Positions 47,642-60,000 of a stretch of 64,000 bases of DNA are shown here, one piece after another (the stretch's first letter is position 1; each line of letters starts with the position of its first letter). Origin of the DNA: Phoronis australis (lineage: Eukaryota > Phoronida > Phoronidae); the NCBI GenBank assembly GCA_002633005.1, contig NMRA01000190.1, forward strand, positions 215,625-279,624. Direction: 5' to 3'. The notes under the pieces were generated by a model. That model worked only from the letters and a program-made list of their open reading frames with translations. It had not been told where the DNA came from and did no database searches. The position numbers were made by a program, and so were the translations under genes.

Positions 47642-50600
47642 AATTACCGTGAACTTGTGCGATGAGAGTGGGAGAGCAACACTTTCACATCATGGATGTA
47701 ACTGATCGTTCAATGCACAATAATTTGCTTAAGCAGTGTAGGCATTTGTACTTAGTAAGAGAAATAACGTGAACGACAAGTTTCTTTGAGGTCTGTGCAA
47801 ACTTAAGGAAAATAAGACTTTACACTATACTCTTTGACTTGAACCTATTGTGAAGCGTACTTAAAAGTTCCAAATTGCTCAACACAGTTTGAGCATTAAT
47901 TTCACATTCTTTAGAATTTTTCTCGACTCCATCTGGTGGTGGTGCTAGCAAGAGTAATTGCTCTGTTGGTGGGAAATGTGTTTGTCCCATAGTGTAATTG
48001 TAAATTTTGCTTAAATCTCTGTCAGGAAACTGTGGACATTGTTTTGAAAATTACTGTTATTAAAGATACTCTGCAACTAATTTGGTGTTTGCTATCGCAT
48101 TGTACATTCCGACTAGTTGTCGCCTAAAGAATGGTGCTTGTTTGTGTCAGCCATGTGTTGATTTTGGACCCTATGTTGTTTTGTATGTTTTGTTAAAAAC
48201 ACTTAAAAGGTGTTTAAGTTCACTTAATCAATGCAGCTCTAAGTGTCTCATTTAGAGCACTTTTAATTAAGCTTATGTTTTTATCTAAAGTTATCATTGC
48301 CACCCCTGTTGATATTTTGTTGCTATGGTAGTATTTTGCTCAAAACATATACAGTTGCAAACTCAAACTCGCTGGTCATGCGTAAAACATCTACAGTGAT
48401 GGATTGCGTGGACTTCTGTTGTGGCCATTGGGGGGTCACTTCAGATAAGTGCTTATTTCCTGAAAATTATCAATAGGGTTTGAGGACTTAATATTCCTGT
48501 GTAAAAATTGTTTAAAATTTCTGTGGTATTCCTTGTTGTTCTTACAGTTGCATACTCACAGCGTTTACAGAACTTGCCTGTCCTAACCCTTGTCTAATGA
48601 TTTTTGCAGTATCCTCAGATTCGTTCATTTCTCTTGTAAAATCTAACTTTGTCTGGCCACTGGAGACCAGTATATTGGCTAGCACTAGCTACACTGCATT
48701 CATACATTCCTTATGTCATATATTCTTTGTCTCTGCCCTCAATTCCACAGACTGGCGTTCAATTGGTGATGTTTCAGTAACTGTACTGCTTTTGAGCATT
48801 TTACCATAAAAGCAGTATTTTGCCCTATTTAGGTGGCCAAAAACAAAAATTGATTTAGCCGTTTTACTCACAAGAAATCTGCCTCCTTTTACTCCTGACT
48901 GTGATAAGGTGCTTCTTCCCCTCCCTCTGCAGGGAATGTTGGGAGACCGATTTGGTGAGAGAGCAGGCTTAATTAGAGATGTGTTTTTAGCCAGGCAAAT
49001 AGTGCGACATACATTTTTATCCATTGCAGTTTTGTGCAATTTTAGTGTGAATTGAACCATTTTTGTTTGTAAGAAACTAACAGCATGTTTAGTGTAGTAG
49101 TTAGTTTATTCAAGCCTAGTTGAAATATTGTGACTGCTTGTTGTAAAGAAAAAGGATGTAGTTTGGCCAAGTGCAAGTATGTCTGCATGTATAAGTTGAG
49201 TTGTAGCTTTAAACCCCCTAATTGTTTGTCATTCATAAAATGAATGTTGATTTGTTTTTATTTTTGTGATTTTCGACCTGGATTGAATAAATGTTATAAT
49301 TGTACATTTCACCAGTAGTGCCATGAACTACATGTCTTGACTTTTACTAAGTTTCGAGTCCCAAGCTGAAACACCAAGAGAATTTGAACATATTTATCAA
49401 GGTGACTGTCAAGGTAATCGGTATCTCTCCCTAAAAACTGCGCGGCCGTTCTCGTTGTTTTTTTCTTGCAAACTGTAACTAGTGAGAAAAGAATACTTGC
49501 TGTGAGCGGGGTACTTTTTGTGAACAAAAGCTCATTCCTGCCAATGGTGCCCCTTTCCTAGGAGCAACTGAATGTAAGAAATGCCGTGTATAAAGATGTG
49601 CACTATAAGACAAATATAGCTCGCAAAGATTCTCGAGACGAAATGCGTTAGTGCGAAGGCGCGTGGCATTCTTCCAGTAGGAAGGCTGGTTGCGTTTTCA
49701 CTGCGACAAGGTGCACCATATTGAACATTTTAGAATTCTGATTAGCCAGCTCCAACATTTGGAGTATCGAAATCAAACAGGAATTTTCCCTTAGCGGCCG
49801 CGTAGTCATTTTAAAACAAATAATTGAGGGTCCGTTGACAGACGTAACATTTAAGGTCTGCAATTTCTAGTCGGAGCATTTCCCTTGTGTGTTTGCATGG
49901 CAGATTTATTCGTATGATCAAGAGGCGAATCACATCTTGCACGGTAGATTCCCTTCTCTAACTCTTCGGCCTTTATCATTCTTTTTGGTGACTATGCTTT
50001 TCTAATATAACGACCTGTACTGGGGATTTTCGAAAGTGTCACTTTCTGGTGTGTACAATACAATTCCGCGTCACAATTTCGCATAAGGTACGCAGTGCAA
50101 TTGGCAGAACAGAGATGTAGAGAGTGGGTTAGGAAATGCTGGGTGTGAGAAAATGTGTTGACCAGCAAAATCTGCTTGTGATAACGTCTGTGCGCGTGTA
50201 CGGTTGAAATTTTGGTCTTAGGATCCAACTATTTCTTGAGCAAAAATGCAGTCTCTTGAGAATATGCACAAAACTGGTTGTTACTGGGATAATTAATGGT
50301 TTCTAAGACCGAATTCATCACACTGTCTTACTCCGCATACTACATCCCACAACAGAACTTCGCCTCCTCAGCTTTTTCCCCTCCACTACTCGGCAGTGGA
50401 ATGAACTGATCTCAGCACCATCTGTAGTGGCAATTAGCAACATTTTGTTCTACAGGCCGATGGCCTCATCCGCTGAACTGTTTTATCCTGCGATGTACGG
50501 CTCACCTGTTACTGCACGTTGTCTTTCAAAGCCACCAACCCTTTTCCCTCAGTGCGTTAACATGTTGGAGTTTGATGTATCGGAAGAAGAGAAATTTATG

Positions 50601-50892
50601 TCGCACGTCTTGTAGAAGTCATTTGAGAGCCCTACTGCCGGAGCTAAACCTCATTCAGATATTTAAGAGTATTTAACTAGTAAATTATAAAGTCACCGGT
50701 CTCAATTTCAGCGAATGTCCGACAGACAACGGCGAGTACTCGGCCGGAGCTTTGTCAGTATATAATCACATTCTAGTAACTTTAATCGGTCTCTCCCACC
50801 CAACTCTAATCCTCAAAATGATTTTTGCTGCCGTAAAATGAATTATGTCCCTTATAAAGTGACGTCAGAGAAAAACTGTTTCTTTTAGATCA

Positions 50893-50962
50893 GACCGAAT
50901 GCAGATTCAAACTCACGACCTCAGCGGTCGCAGTCCAACACATTACCGATGGAGCTTCATAT
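50893..50962 (-). repeat. tRNA-like repeat (SINE head or tRNA relic)
   Basis: Minus strand reads agctccatcggtaatgtgtt ggactgcgaccgctgaggtc (A-box and anticodon-arm like), then gtgagtttgaatctgcattc (B-box like). Stems are imperfect and there is no terminator-like T-run at the expected place, so not called a tRNA gene. Confidence 0.5.
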
Positions 50963-52067
50963 AAACCCTTTTAATGCGCTCCCATCGGTCTTTGAAGGGT
51001 TCATTACGCAAAACAATCTCACTTTCCCTAAATCACAATCCCAAACAGAAATAAACTTGGAAGTTGGTGTTATTAATAAAGAAGAGTCTTGCGTACTTTG
51101 ATATCGTGCGACTTGGTATCAACATACCACCCGAACGTCGCATCTCAAAGTGTTTAAAGGGGCTTTATCATTTTTAAACAGACGGGGGGTTATTGTTGGT
51201 TGGGATAAACTATGACTAAAAGCTTTGACCAGAGCTATAAACCGAACTCAGTAGTTTTTACGATTCTGTTGCACCTAAAGGCGGTTGTCGGCCTGATATT
51301 CGTTGAAGTCAAGACTGGTGACTTTTCCAGATAAATGCGCTTATATTTCTGCCATTGATCAAGCCATAGTTTACTCAAACAGCTGTGTTCGAGTGAGACT
51401 AAGAGGGTTCCACGATCTACTTTGTGCTGGGGCTGATCTCAGATTTTAGCAGATCAATTTGAAAGGTTTCTTTGACAACTAGGCATTAAGTATTGATTAA
51501 ATTATTGCTTTGGCCAATCTGATTTCTTGTGTTGGGTGTGAGTGCGGCAGATTGGCTTGCGTTAAAGTGGACAAATTACGCCTCATATAAATTTTCAAAA
51601 GTAAAAATCAATTCTCCAGTTCAAAATTTTTGGTCTTTCATCTTTCTACGCACATAATAGGCCTGTGTTTGGCAACTGAATGACTTTTATCGAAAAAAGA
51701 ATTGACAATATAAAGCATATTTCAGATTCTCTTGGTTATTTTAATATAATGCAGAAATATAATAAACTAATTTACTGTATTATAGAGTATTATATAATTG
51801 CAATATAATATGATGCATATTTGACGTGAGTATACATTATAGTTAGAGCAGCAGCGTGCAGGGCTTTGGTGATACCCGGGCGATTTTGATTGGAGGCCCC
51901 TCTCTCTACTCAGATGTACAGACCAGAATACTTAGAAAAGGTGAAACAGAAAATAGAAACTTCATTCAATTTAACCACAAATCAGTCTAAATTTTCAAAA
52001 GCCGGGTTTAAGCATAGTGATCAGCGGATGATGTCCCCCATGTGGATGTCCGCGCCCATCGCCCCCA

Positions 52068-52073
52068 NNNNNN
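52068..52073. other. Assembly gap (six N)
   Basis: Six N bases followed by a run of C. Sequence on either side may not be truly adjacent. Confidence 0.98.
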
Positions 52074-53207
52074 ACCCCCCCCCCCTTCTGCACGCTACTG
52101 AGTAATAGACACTGCCAGAGACCTGTGAAATTTATTCTTGCTCAGAAACGTTCCATTCAAATGTATTTTCTTGTAGTGCATTTACTTAATAAAGCTAAAA
52201 TTGTATGGTTTTCTGCTAACTCATGCAACCATGTTTAACATAGGGGCTCCTAAGTACATCCTTTTTTAATCAGAAAGTCTAGTCTGGCTGCAAAACGGCG
52301 CCCTTTCCTGCTAACAACACGTGATGTGGGCCACTCTAAGATGTAACTTTCACCGGTGTCGGTAAGCATTGTTCTGTAATAGCAAGCGCAGTTGTATGAT
52401 AAGTACTGATTTCACAGTACGTGGTATAAATTGACACTAGTAAACTTAAAGAGATAATAATCAGAATAAATCCCTGACACAGACAAGACGATAACGGACC
52501 TAAAACACAGTTAAAGACAAACAAAATGTAGGTTTACATAAACAGAAGTTTAACTTGGTACAAATAAATTAGAAATTACTTAACGGCAGCACTACAGCTG
52601 CAATGTATGTAACTTCTCTTGCAAAACGCAAGTTGTTTAAAAATAGGCCTATATCGAGTGCCCCAGAAAACGTCTCGCTTTTTGACTTGCACTTTCTCAA
52701 CGATTAATAACCGATAATCGTGAAATTTTCAAACAGTGAACAACTTCAATACATTAACCAGCCACAGAGGAAAAATCACAGCGGTTTATTTGACATTACC
52801 AAGCTAAGTAGTGTCAACTTCAGCAATTGACACTGGTAGACTCTACTGACTCCCGCTATTAGCCTGCATCAATCTATGCCAATAACGATACAATTGTCAT
52901 AGGTTTTAGATGACATTCGAGGTCAAAACAAAAATATCAAAAATAGAAAAAATTTATTTGTTTCTCGAACCAAGGTGGATTGAAAGTTCACTGAAAACAA
53001 ACTGAGTACCTCGGTTGAAATGAAGATCATATTTCGGGACTAAGGAATAATAAAACGTATGGCGGAATAGGATATACACGTAACCAGTTTTTGTTTCATG
53101 GAAACACTGATTAGAATAGAATTTCAGAAAAACATTTAGCGATGAAGAAAAGATTGAATATAGGGTCTTGATGCAGACAGAAGAGTGACCACGCAGAGCG
53201 TAAACTG

Positions 53208-53330
53208 AAATGATTATATTGTAACTATGTCTGTGTACAGACTATTCTAAATGATTATATTGTAGCTATGTCTGTGTACAGACTATTCTAAATGATTATA
53301 TTGTAACTATGTCTGTGTACAGACTATTCT
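53208..53330 (+). repeat. 41 bp tandem repeat, three copies
   Basis: Three near-identical units of aaatgattatattgtaacta, tgtctgtgtacagactattct. Confidence 0.95.
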
Positions 53331-53956
53331 AAAAGTTGCTTTTTCCACATTTTCCATCCATTTGAACAATATTTCTAGTATCTGAGGAAAGTAGAGTATA
53401 ACTATCTTGTGCCAGCTTAATGGTTTCTAGACAACTAACCATAGGGATATTGAAAGTCCAAAAGCTGGACCTTACATAAGGACACTTGATATGTCCCGCG
53501 AACATTTTGTGCTAAACACGGGAAGCAGGACGCCTTGTGTACTGGTGCTGCTTTGACCGAGCATTTGATATAAAGTTAAAGATTTGACAAAACTGATACA
53601 TACAATGTACGATGAGTAGCAAATATATGTAGTGGCAATGTCTGGTGAATTCGAAAAATTGTATCGCTTTAATGTAAAACAGTGTAATAAGACGGTCCCG
53701 GATAAAAAGCTCCTTTGTCCTAGAGGTAAAAAATGCGATGTTACATTGGTTTCGTTTTAAAAATGTCAGGCCGATTCTAGAAATCATGTAGGAACATCTC
53801 GTAATCAATTATACTTTCGAGTTCGATCCAGCTTCCCCCGTCGGAGTTGCAGTCCACAGACACAGCAGTGAAACTTCGCTAGCATTGGAAGGTCGAATAC
53901 AGTTAATGCAGACGAGAAAGGGTTGAAAAAATAACATGAAAAAATCCAAAACGAGA

Positions 53957-54041
53957 CTAAAGAACTGCTTTACAGATGGTGCAGTATTGTGGGTAAATAC
54001 CGCGAAATTCAAGTGGCGCTGTGTAATCCAGGACCGTCCTA
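53957..54041 (-). CDS. Complement-like terminal exon D2
   Basis: Acceptor cttccag. Completing the AG carried from exon C2 (or C1), it reads S-RTVLDYTAPLEFRGIYPQY, CTICKAVL and a TAG at 53959-53957. It sits where vertebrate C345C domains end with WIEYWP and a CSSC-type motif; the YCTIC spacing fits. Another frame stays open longer (GRSWITQRHLNF), so the final frame is less certain than in the other exons. Confidence 0.6.
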
Positions 54042-56970
54042 CTGGAAGTGGTCTCACTTTTGCACTAAGTCGTTAAGCACAACGTCATGTTTTAAGATGA
54101 ATTTTTAGATAAATGAGCAAGATTAAGATATCACATACCTGTCCGACCCATCAGAATCTTTCCAATATAAGATATTAAATCCTGTGACAAGGTAAGTCTT
54201 GTTGACTTGAAGTAACGTACCGCACGGGCACGTGCAATGCCTCCACAACCACAAGTGCAACACGGAGCCAACAGGAAAGGCATCGGCGCCTGAAACGATA
54301 TCTCACATGAGACCAAACCCGCTTAAAGGTTATTAAAAGCGCAGTTGTTACTGAAAGAAAAATTTTGTGGTCTGATATTGTGCCCTCTTTTGGCTTCTAA
54401 TATCTTCAACTCATAGTCATAGCACCCCAAAACTGCAATGATCTCTCCATAAGCAACCTCGCTAAAATGTATTCACACTGACGAAAAACGTCAATAGGTT
54501 ACAAGGTTGTTAGGGAGGTTTTCCTTTCAGACTGGCATCATGCAGGAATTCTGCACAGTTATTGCTATATTTCATACCGCGTTTTAACATCAACTTGAGA
54601 CGACCTTCTGCCACATGATAGCCATTGCCCGTGGTGATGTTGACGATTTCCACTTTGAACGCTGAAATAAAATGGGAATACGAAGCTTTTAAGAGATTCA
54701 CTGAACATCACAATGTAGAAATAACATTAATGTGTTCAAAAGGATTTGAACAACATAACGAAACATGGACGTTATACAATCTTGGGAACTCAAGGGACTA
54801 ATATGCACTGTACCCAATTTTACATGTATCATAGACTTGAGCACACGTAGGCTAGTACACTAAAAGAGTGACGTAAGAACAAAAGACAAGAGCTTAATAT
54901 AATGTTTCGTAATTGGGGAAATGAAAATACATTTTTGGTTTATAAATATGTAAATCTTGGTTTCATATGACAACCAACTTACCCGTGTCCGCCACGTCAC
55001 ATACAAACTTCAGTAATCCTCTTTTATTTGGCAGACGTAACTCGTTTTTGCCGATGCGTCCACATTTCTTTTCTTTATCAATGGTGAAGCAGTTCGGACA
55101 TTGACCTACAGAAACAAGCATTCCCATGCCCAAGTCAATAAAACAACGAACGAATGTGAAGTTGCCTTTTTCACGATGTGGAAACGAAATTTGTTCTGAA
55201 TTGTTTCAAAAAGATTTAAAATGACCAGTGCACCCGTTTAAGGAGGCCTGTTATGCGATAAACAAACTAAATTACAATATTGAAATTGGTTTTCTGACAC
55301 CGATACCTAATTCAAACTGCTCATCAGGTATTTTCAGGATTTGTTCGTTAAGATTTTCAATTCCTATTTATATCAAAACATTTGATTTTAGTTCGATATT
55401 TCAAGAAAACGATCTGTCAACTGCTCGCCACTTCGTGGATTTTTCTACCTCAAAGCAAAGCAAGTCTCATTTGGTATGGCAAGACAGAGATGTAGTACAT
55501 TTTTCCCCTTGTTTCGAAAATGTGACCGTGGCAAGCGACTTCAAGCTACTGACTGTGAGCGCATGTGCGCATTTATCATAAGTGGAAAGAAATTAGAAAC
55601 TCTGTGGTAACCACAGAGTTTTTCCTTCCTGCGTATTTCAAAAATCGTGAATTTTGTGATTTTTTTCTGGAAATTTCCTTACAGGGGAAAGTGAATTCTT
55701 CAACAAGACCTTGCGAGATGATACTTTCGCTAGGAATTGCTTAAAAGATATTTTTGACGAGCTTTCGCATTCCACGCCTCTTTGAAAAATAATGGCCAAA
55801 TGGAATAATTAAATTGGGTCCGCTGGTTCGTGCGGTCTATTAGAGCCAGAGCAGACAGCGGGCTGTTTGCCTCATGTGAATCACACTTGAGCTGACACCT
55901 TAGGTCGCGGTATGAAAACACGGCCAATATTCAATAACATTGTCGCAAATTCATTCATCGTCATTCCTTGACGTGTTTGGTGAGCTCAGCTAACTTTCAT
56001 TTCATGCGGCAGCCAGCTCACCGCATAGGTCTGCGTCTGCGGTGACCGTATGCGAGATACGAAGCAAGGTACGTGATTATTTGCCCACTTCTTTTGATGT
56101 CACGGTGCTAACCTGATACTGCACGGCGGAAATCCGTCTGAGGTGTGTAAGTTCTGGACTGGTTTTCCACGTGCAAGACTACATACCTAGAATAAGGTTA
56201 GGTAACACCATGTTTGTCCCAATTACTCAGCTCATTTGGGATACCTTGTAAGTAGTCGGTCACTTTCCAGGACGCCAGCACGCTTTCTGGTAAAAATTCC
56301 AGTGAAACAGACTTTTACCTTGTGTATAAAGACTTACAAAATGGGAAAAATGTGAATAGAAATCACCATGATACCGCTAAGCCAAATTTTACATTATACT
56401 TCGAGTTCGATGAATAAATTCCGCTGAGGGCTTCGTAATCAGCATATACGTTAAACGACCACTAGCATCCCCAAAAAAGGCACGTGACATAGTCGAATGT
56501 TCAAAATTCGTGGTTCTTGCCATAATATCAAGATAAGTTTCGAATGTGCTGAGGAGAGATACACTGCATGATTAGTTGTTACCTGATCTCGTACTGCACG
56601 TAACTTTGCTCTTTCTACTCTGCATCGCCGGCCACTCCACAACATGGTTCTCATTGGTGACAGCAAACACAGCTCTAAAACGGAAGTCGAATCAGTTTAC
56701 TTTTTGTTCATGTTATTCCACCACACAATTAACATAATAATAATAATAGTAATAATAATAAAATAATGATAACAGTAATAGTAATAATAATGATAATAAT
56801 AATAATGATAATAATAATAATGATGATAATAATGATAATAATGATGATAATGATAATAATGATAATAATAATGATGATAATGATAATAATGATAATAATA
56901 ATGATGATAATAATAATAATGATAATAATAATGATAATAATAATGATGATGATAATGATAATAATGATAC

Positions 56971-57012
<42 letters not shown>

Positions 57013-60000
57013 TAATAATATCGAAATTTGAAGGACTGATTTCAATGCCCAATCTCACCACAACAATGCCTGTAACAGCATTGCTTTAGTTCGATGATAT
57101 TTTTAATGATGAATGTTCAGTAAAAATCCATAATGTTATACCTTTCCAGTCCATCGGCATCTTTAGGGTATATTCCATCAGGCCCAGTAACAAGGTAAGT
57201 TTTGTTGACTTCAAAAACCTTCCAGGTGTAATATGAGCAAGACGATTGTACCAAAAAATGTAGCACCGAATTCACGCAAACGAACGTGGATCCTGAAAAG
57301 CAGTAGTTCGACATGCAACTGGAATATGCATGTGCTTAATTGGTCACCTGACATTCCGTTAGGAAATTAGTTACCTAGCCAACGGAGTTGTGGGCTATTT
57401 GATTGGTGGTGTTTATTTGTCGTTTATTTCACGGTCACAACCTTCAATGTACCCTTCCAGTGCCCGAATGCTAAAATTAATACTATTGACATTTCGTCTA
57501 TTGCCAATTCAAGTTAAACTGCCACCTAACCTAAGACAAATTAAATGAAGGCCACTAAGTGCCATAAAGTTGACCCCAAGGTTTTATACACTCATATTAT
57601 AAGTGATCGATTCTGGGGTAGGGAAGAACTGGCAGTTCGCTGTTGTTTTATGAAAAGCTCAAAATGTTGGTTAAACCCGGCTGGTCACCTTATGTTCCCA
57701 AAATAGTTTCACACAATTAGAAATGCTCGTTTGATTAAATTGGCTCAATCAACAACCTCTGTAGAAGTCTTTGATAACAACATATTAACATAAGAATAAG
57801 AAGGAAACAGTTAGAAGTCTCCTCTGTCTTGGAGGTAGGAAAATGTTGTTATATTAACTTTGTTGGACTGATCCTAGACTGAATTCACGTCGGAAAATAT
57901 CGCATCTACGGATACTCCTAAAAATTATCAAACTTTCAGCTGCCGCAGTTGTAGCCCATGGCACAGAAGTAACACTTTGTTGGTATTGGAATGCTGATTA
58001 CAGTTACGGAATAACTTGAAAAAGCAAGGCACTAAAGAAAACGTGAGAATTTCCGGTGGCCCGAAAATGAAGATGTTGCAGCATTGTGGGTAAACGCTGC
58101 GACATTCGAAAGTCGCTGAGTAGTCGGGGACCGTCCTACTGTATCAGTATAAAACTACTCTAGAAACTTAAACAGAGTGTCAAGGCTATAGTTTCGCTTT
58201 CGTAACATACATACCGTGTTTTAAAGTAGACACAAGCCGCCCTTCTGCAACGTCATAGCTCGCTCGTGCAGTTATGTTAATAATTTGCACTACGTAAGCT
58301 GAAAAAACGCGATAAAACAACGTTAAGCAGGAAATGACACTCAGGAAAAGAGGCAATCCTTATCTCAAAGTGAACGCACGTTTCAGAACCTGAACGAAAA
58401 TTTCAACATGCAAGTCTTTCGGCAGGAGTATTTTTAATGTTTACTAAGTTCCAGGGACTAGCGAAGTCTGCATACATTTATGAATACATACAGAGACGAC
58501 TTCACGAAAATACAATAGTAGGCGTTTTCTGGCAATTTTGGTTGATCAAAATTTGTTATCAAAGATTATTTGAATTCATATCAATCATATGAATTCAAAC
58601 GAATGGTACTGCACGATATAAATGGTCGATAAGAATTCGACTCAACAGGACAAACATCAATAAGTAGGAAAAATAATTAAAGATCTAGACGGATTATATC
58701 TGTGGCAAAAAGTGGCTCAGTTATGAACAGGGAAGATGGTGGGTATAAGTTATATAAAATTTGGAACAGCCTCATAACCACGCCACCTAGTGTCCAATAA
58801 CTTCGGAAAATGGCTGCTGAGAGGAGCCGAAACTATCAAGGAACTAATGCTTTTCTGGTTGTGAAAATAAGAAACAACCAATTTGAGTTGAAAATTTGCC
58901 GTGCGGCGACGTCGGATTCCAGAATGCGATATGGGTCGCCGGATTCTGCCGCGCTATTGGCAAAAAGTGATCCGGTACAGCCGTCCAGCTTGGCTGTTCA
59001 GAAATCAAGGAAAATGTCGTTTTCAGAGGCAAATTCTCTCTGTACAGAAGGAGGAACCCCCTCCTGACCTTCTCCCCCCCCCCCATTCGGCGTTCGTGCC
59101 TCTACAATCGTGCTTTGCGCGACTGTCTACGAGACAAAATGTTGCCCCGTCCCCCCATATAATGCCCTCAATCCGCCACTGCATTTTAATGCCTACAAGG
59201 TTGCGTTCCTCAAAGTTAGTCACCTGTGATACATTTAAGGAGAGAATTTGACAGAAATCGTGAGTTTACGAACATTTTTCTCATAATTCAGCATTCCAGT
59301 GCCACCGATTAATCACTTCCGTGGTCACTATTTTGCATGAAAAAACCGCTGAAAATTGGTGTTACGGAACGCAATCAAGGCGAACTGTATTTTCTTTCCT
59401 CATATACCGATTAACGACTTGCGCTTCTTGAAAATCGTTGAATATTAGCTGAAAGCATTTGACCGTGAGTGCAGGAAAACCATGCAGGTGTGTAAGCCCA
59501 TTTTCTAGGTATACAGCGAGGAAGCTTAAGAGAGGTAATGGACCCTTAAAACTTACCCACTTCTGCCATATCACAGATATGGAGAATGAATTCCAATTCA
59601 TTTAGCAGTCCTGGTTGTGTCTCGCGTGTGCATTCCGTCCTTTTCGTCAATTTACAAAAGTGGGGACATTTTTCTGCAGGTATAACAAGAGCAACGTAGA
59701 GCGTTGAAATGTGCCCACGAATGCACCGCAAAAGGTATGCTTCTAGAGTTATTAATTAGTATCATGAAAATAGCCACTATACGGCACAGAATATTTTGAA
59801 CCAATCTGAAAATGGGAAGGCGTCGCCGTCTCTGAAAGTCATTTGCCAAATGTGTCAACGCTAAAAAAATGTAGCTAGGGAGCACCACAGTGCCGGTTGG
59901 ACCTGTCAGAAAATTCACGTCAGTAGAAGCACATCTGCCAATTTTCATAATGACCCTCTGCGCGCTTTGGCAGATACAGAAGCAGACGGCAAAAACAGAC

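Larger units (their letters stand above)
47048..53956. other. Intergenic region and 3' flanks, no gene recognised
   Basis: About 6.9 kb between the TTC17 stop and the last complement-like exon. Contains TTC17 3' UTR of unknown length (first AATAAA at 47636), a tRNA-like repeat at 50893-50962, an N-gap at 52068-52073 next to a C-run, and a 41 bp tandem repeat at 53208-53330. Short frames (for example 48597-48809, 50427-50615, 51890-52105) show no domain, splice support or family resemblance. Confidence 0.75.
55106..57141 (-). other. Region between set 1 and set 2
   Basis: 2.0 kb. Holds a perfect 25 bp hairpin at 55597-55621 and a long trinucleotide microsatellite at 56734-57020. I found no D-type exon here. 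Confidence 0.75.

Noticed and set aside
54131-54316. Minus-strand frame reading PCCTCGCGGIARARAV
   Set aside because: Overlaps exon C2 in the wrong frame; splice phase from B2 selects the CTCPCG...VNKTYLVTG frame.
56713-57089. Long Ile-, Leu- and Met-rich frames on both strands
   Set aside because: Artefacts of the AAT/GAT microsatellite.
58810-59251. Several overlapping frames on both strands near a C-run
   Set aside because: Frames overlap on both strands in a GC-richer, transposon-like stretch; none has a domain.
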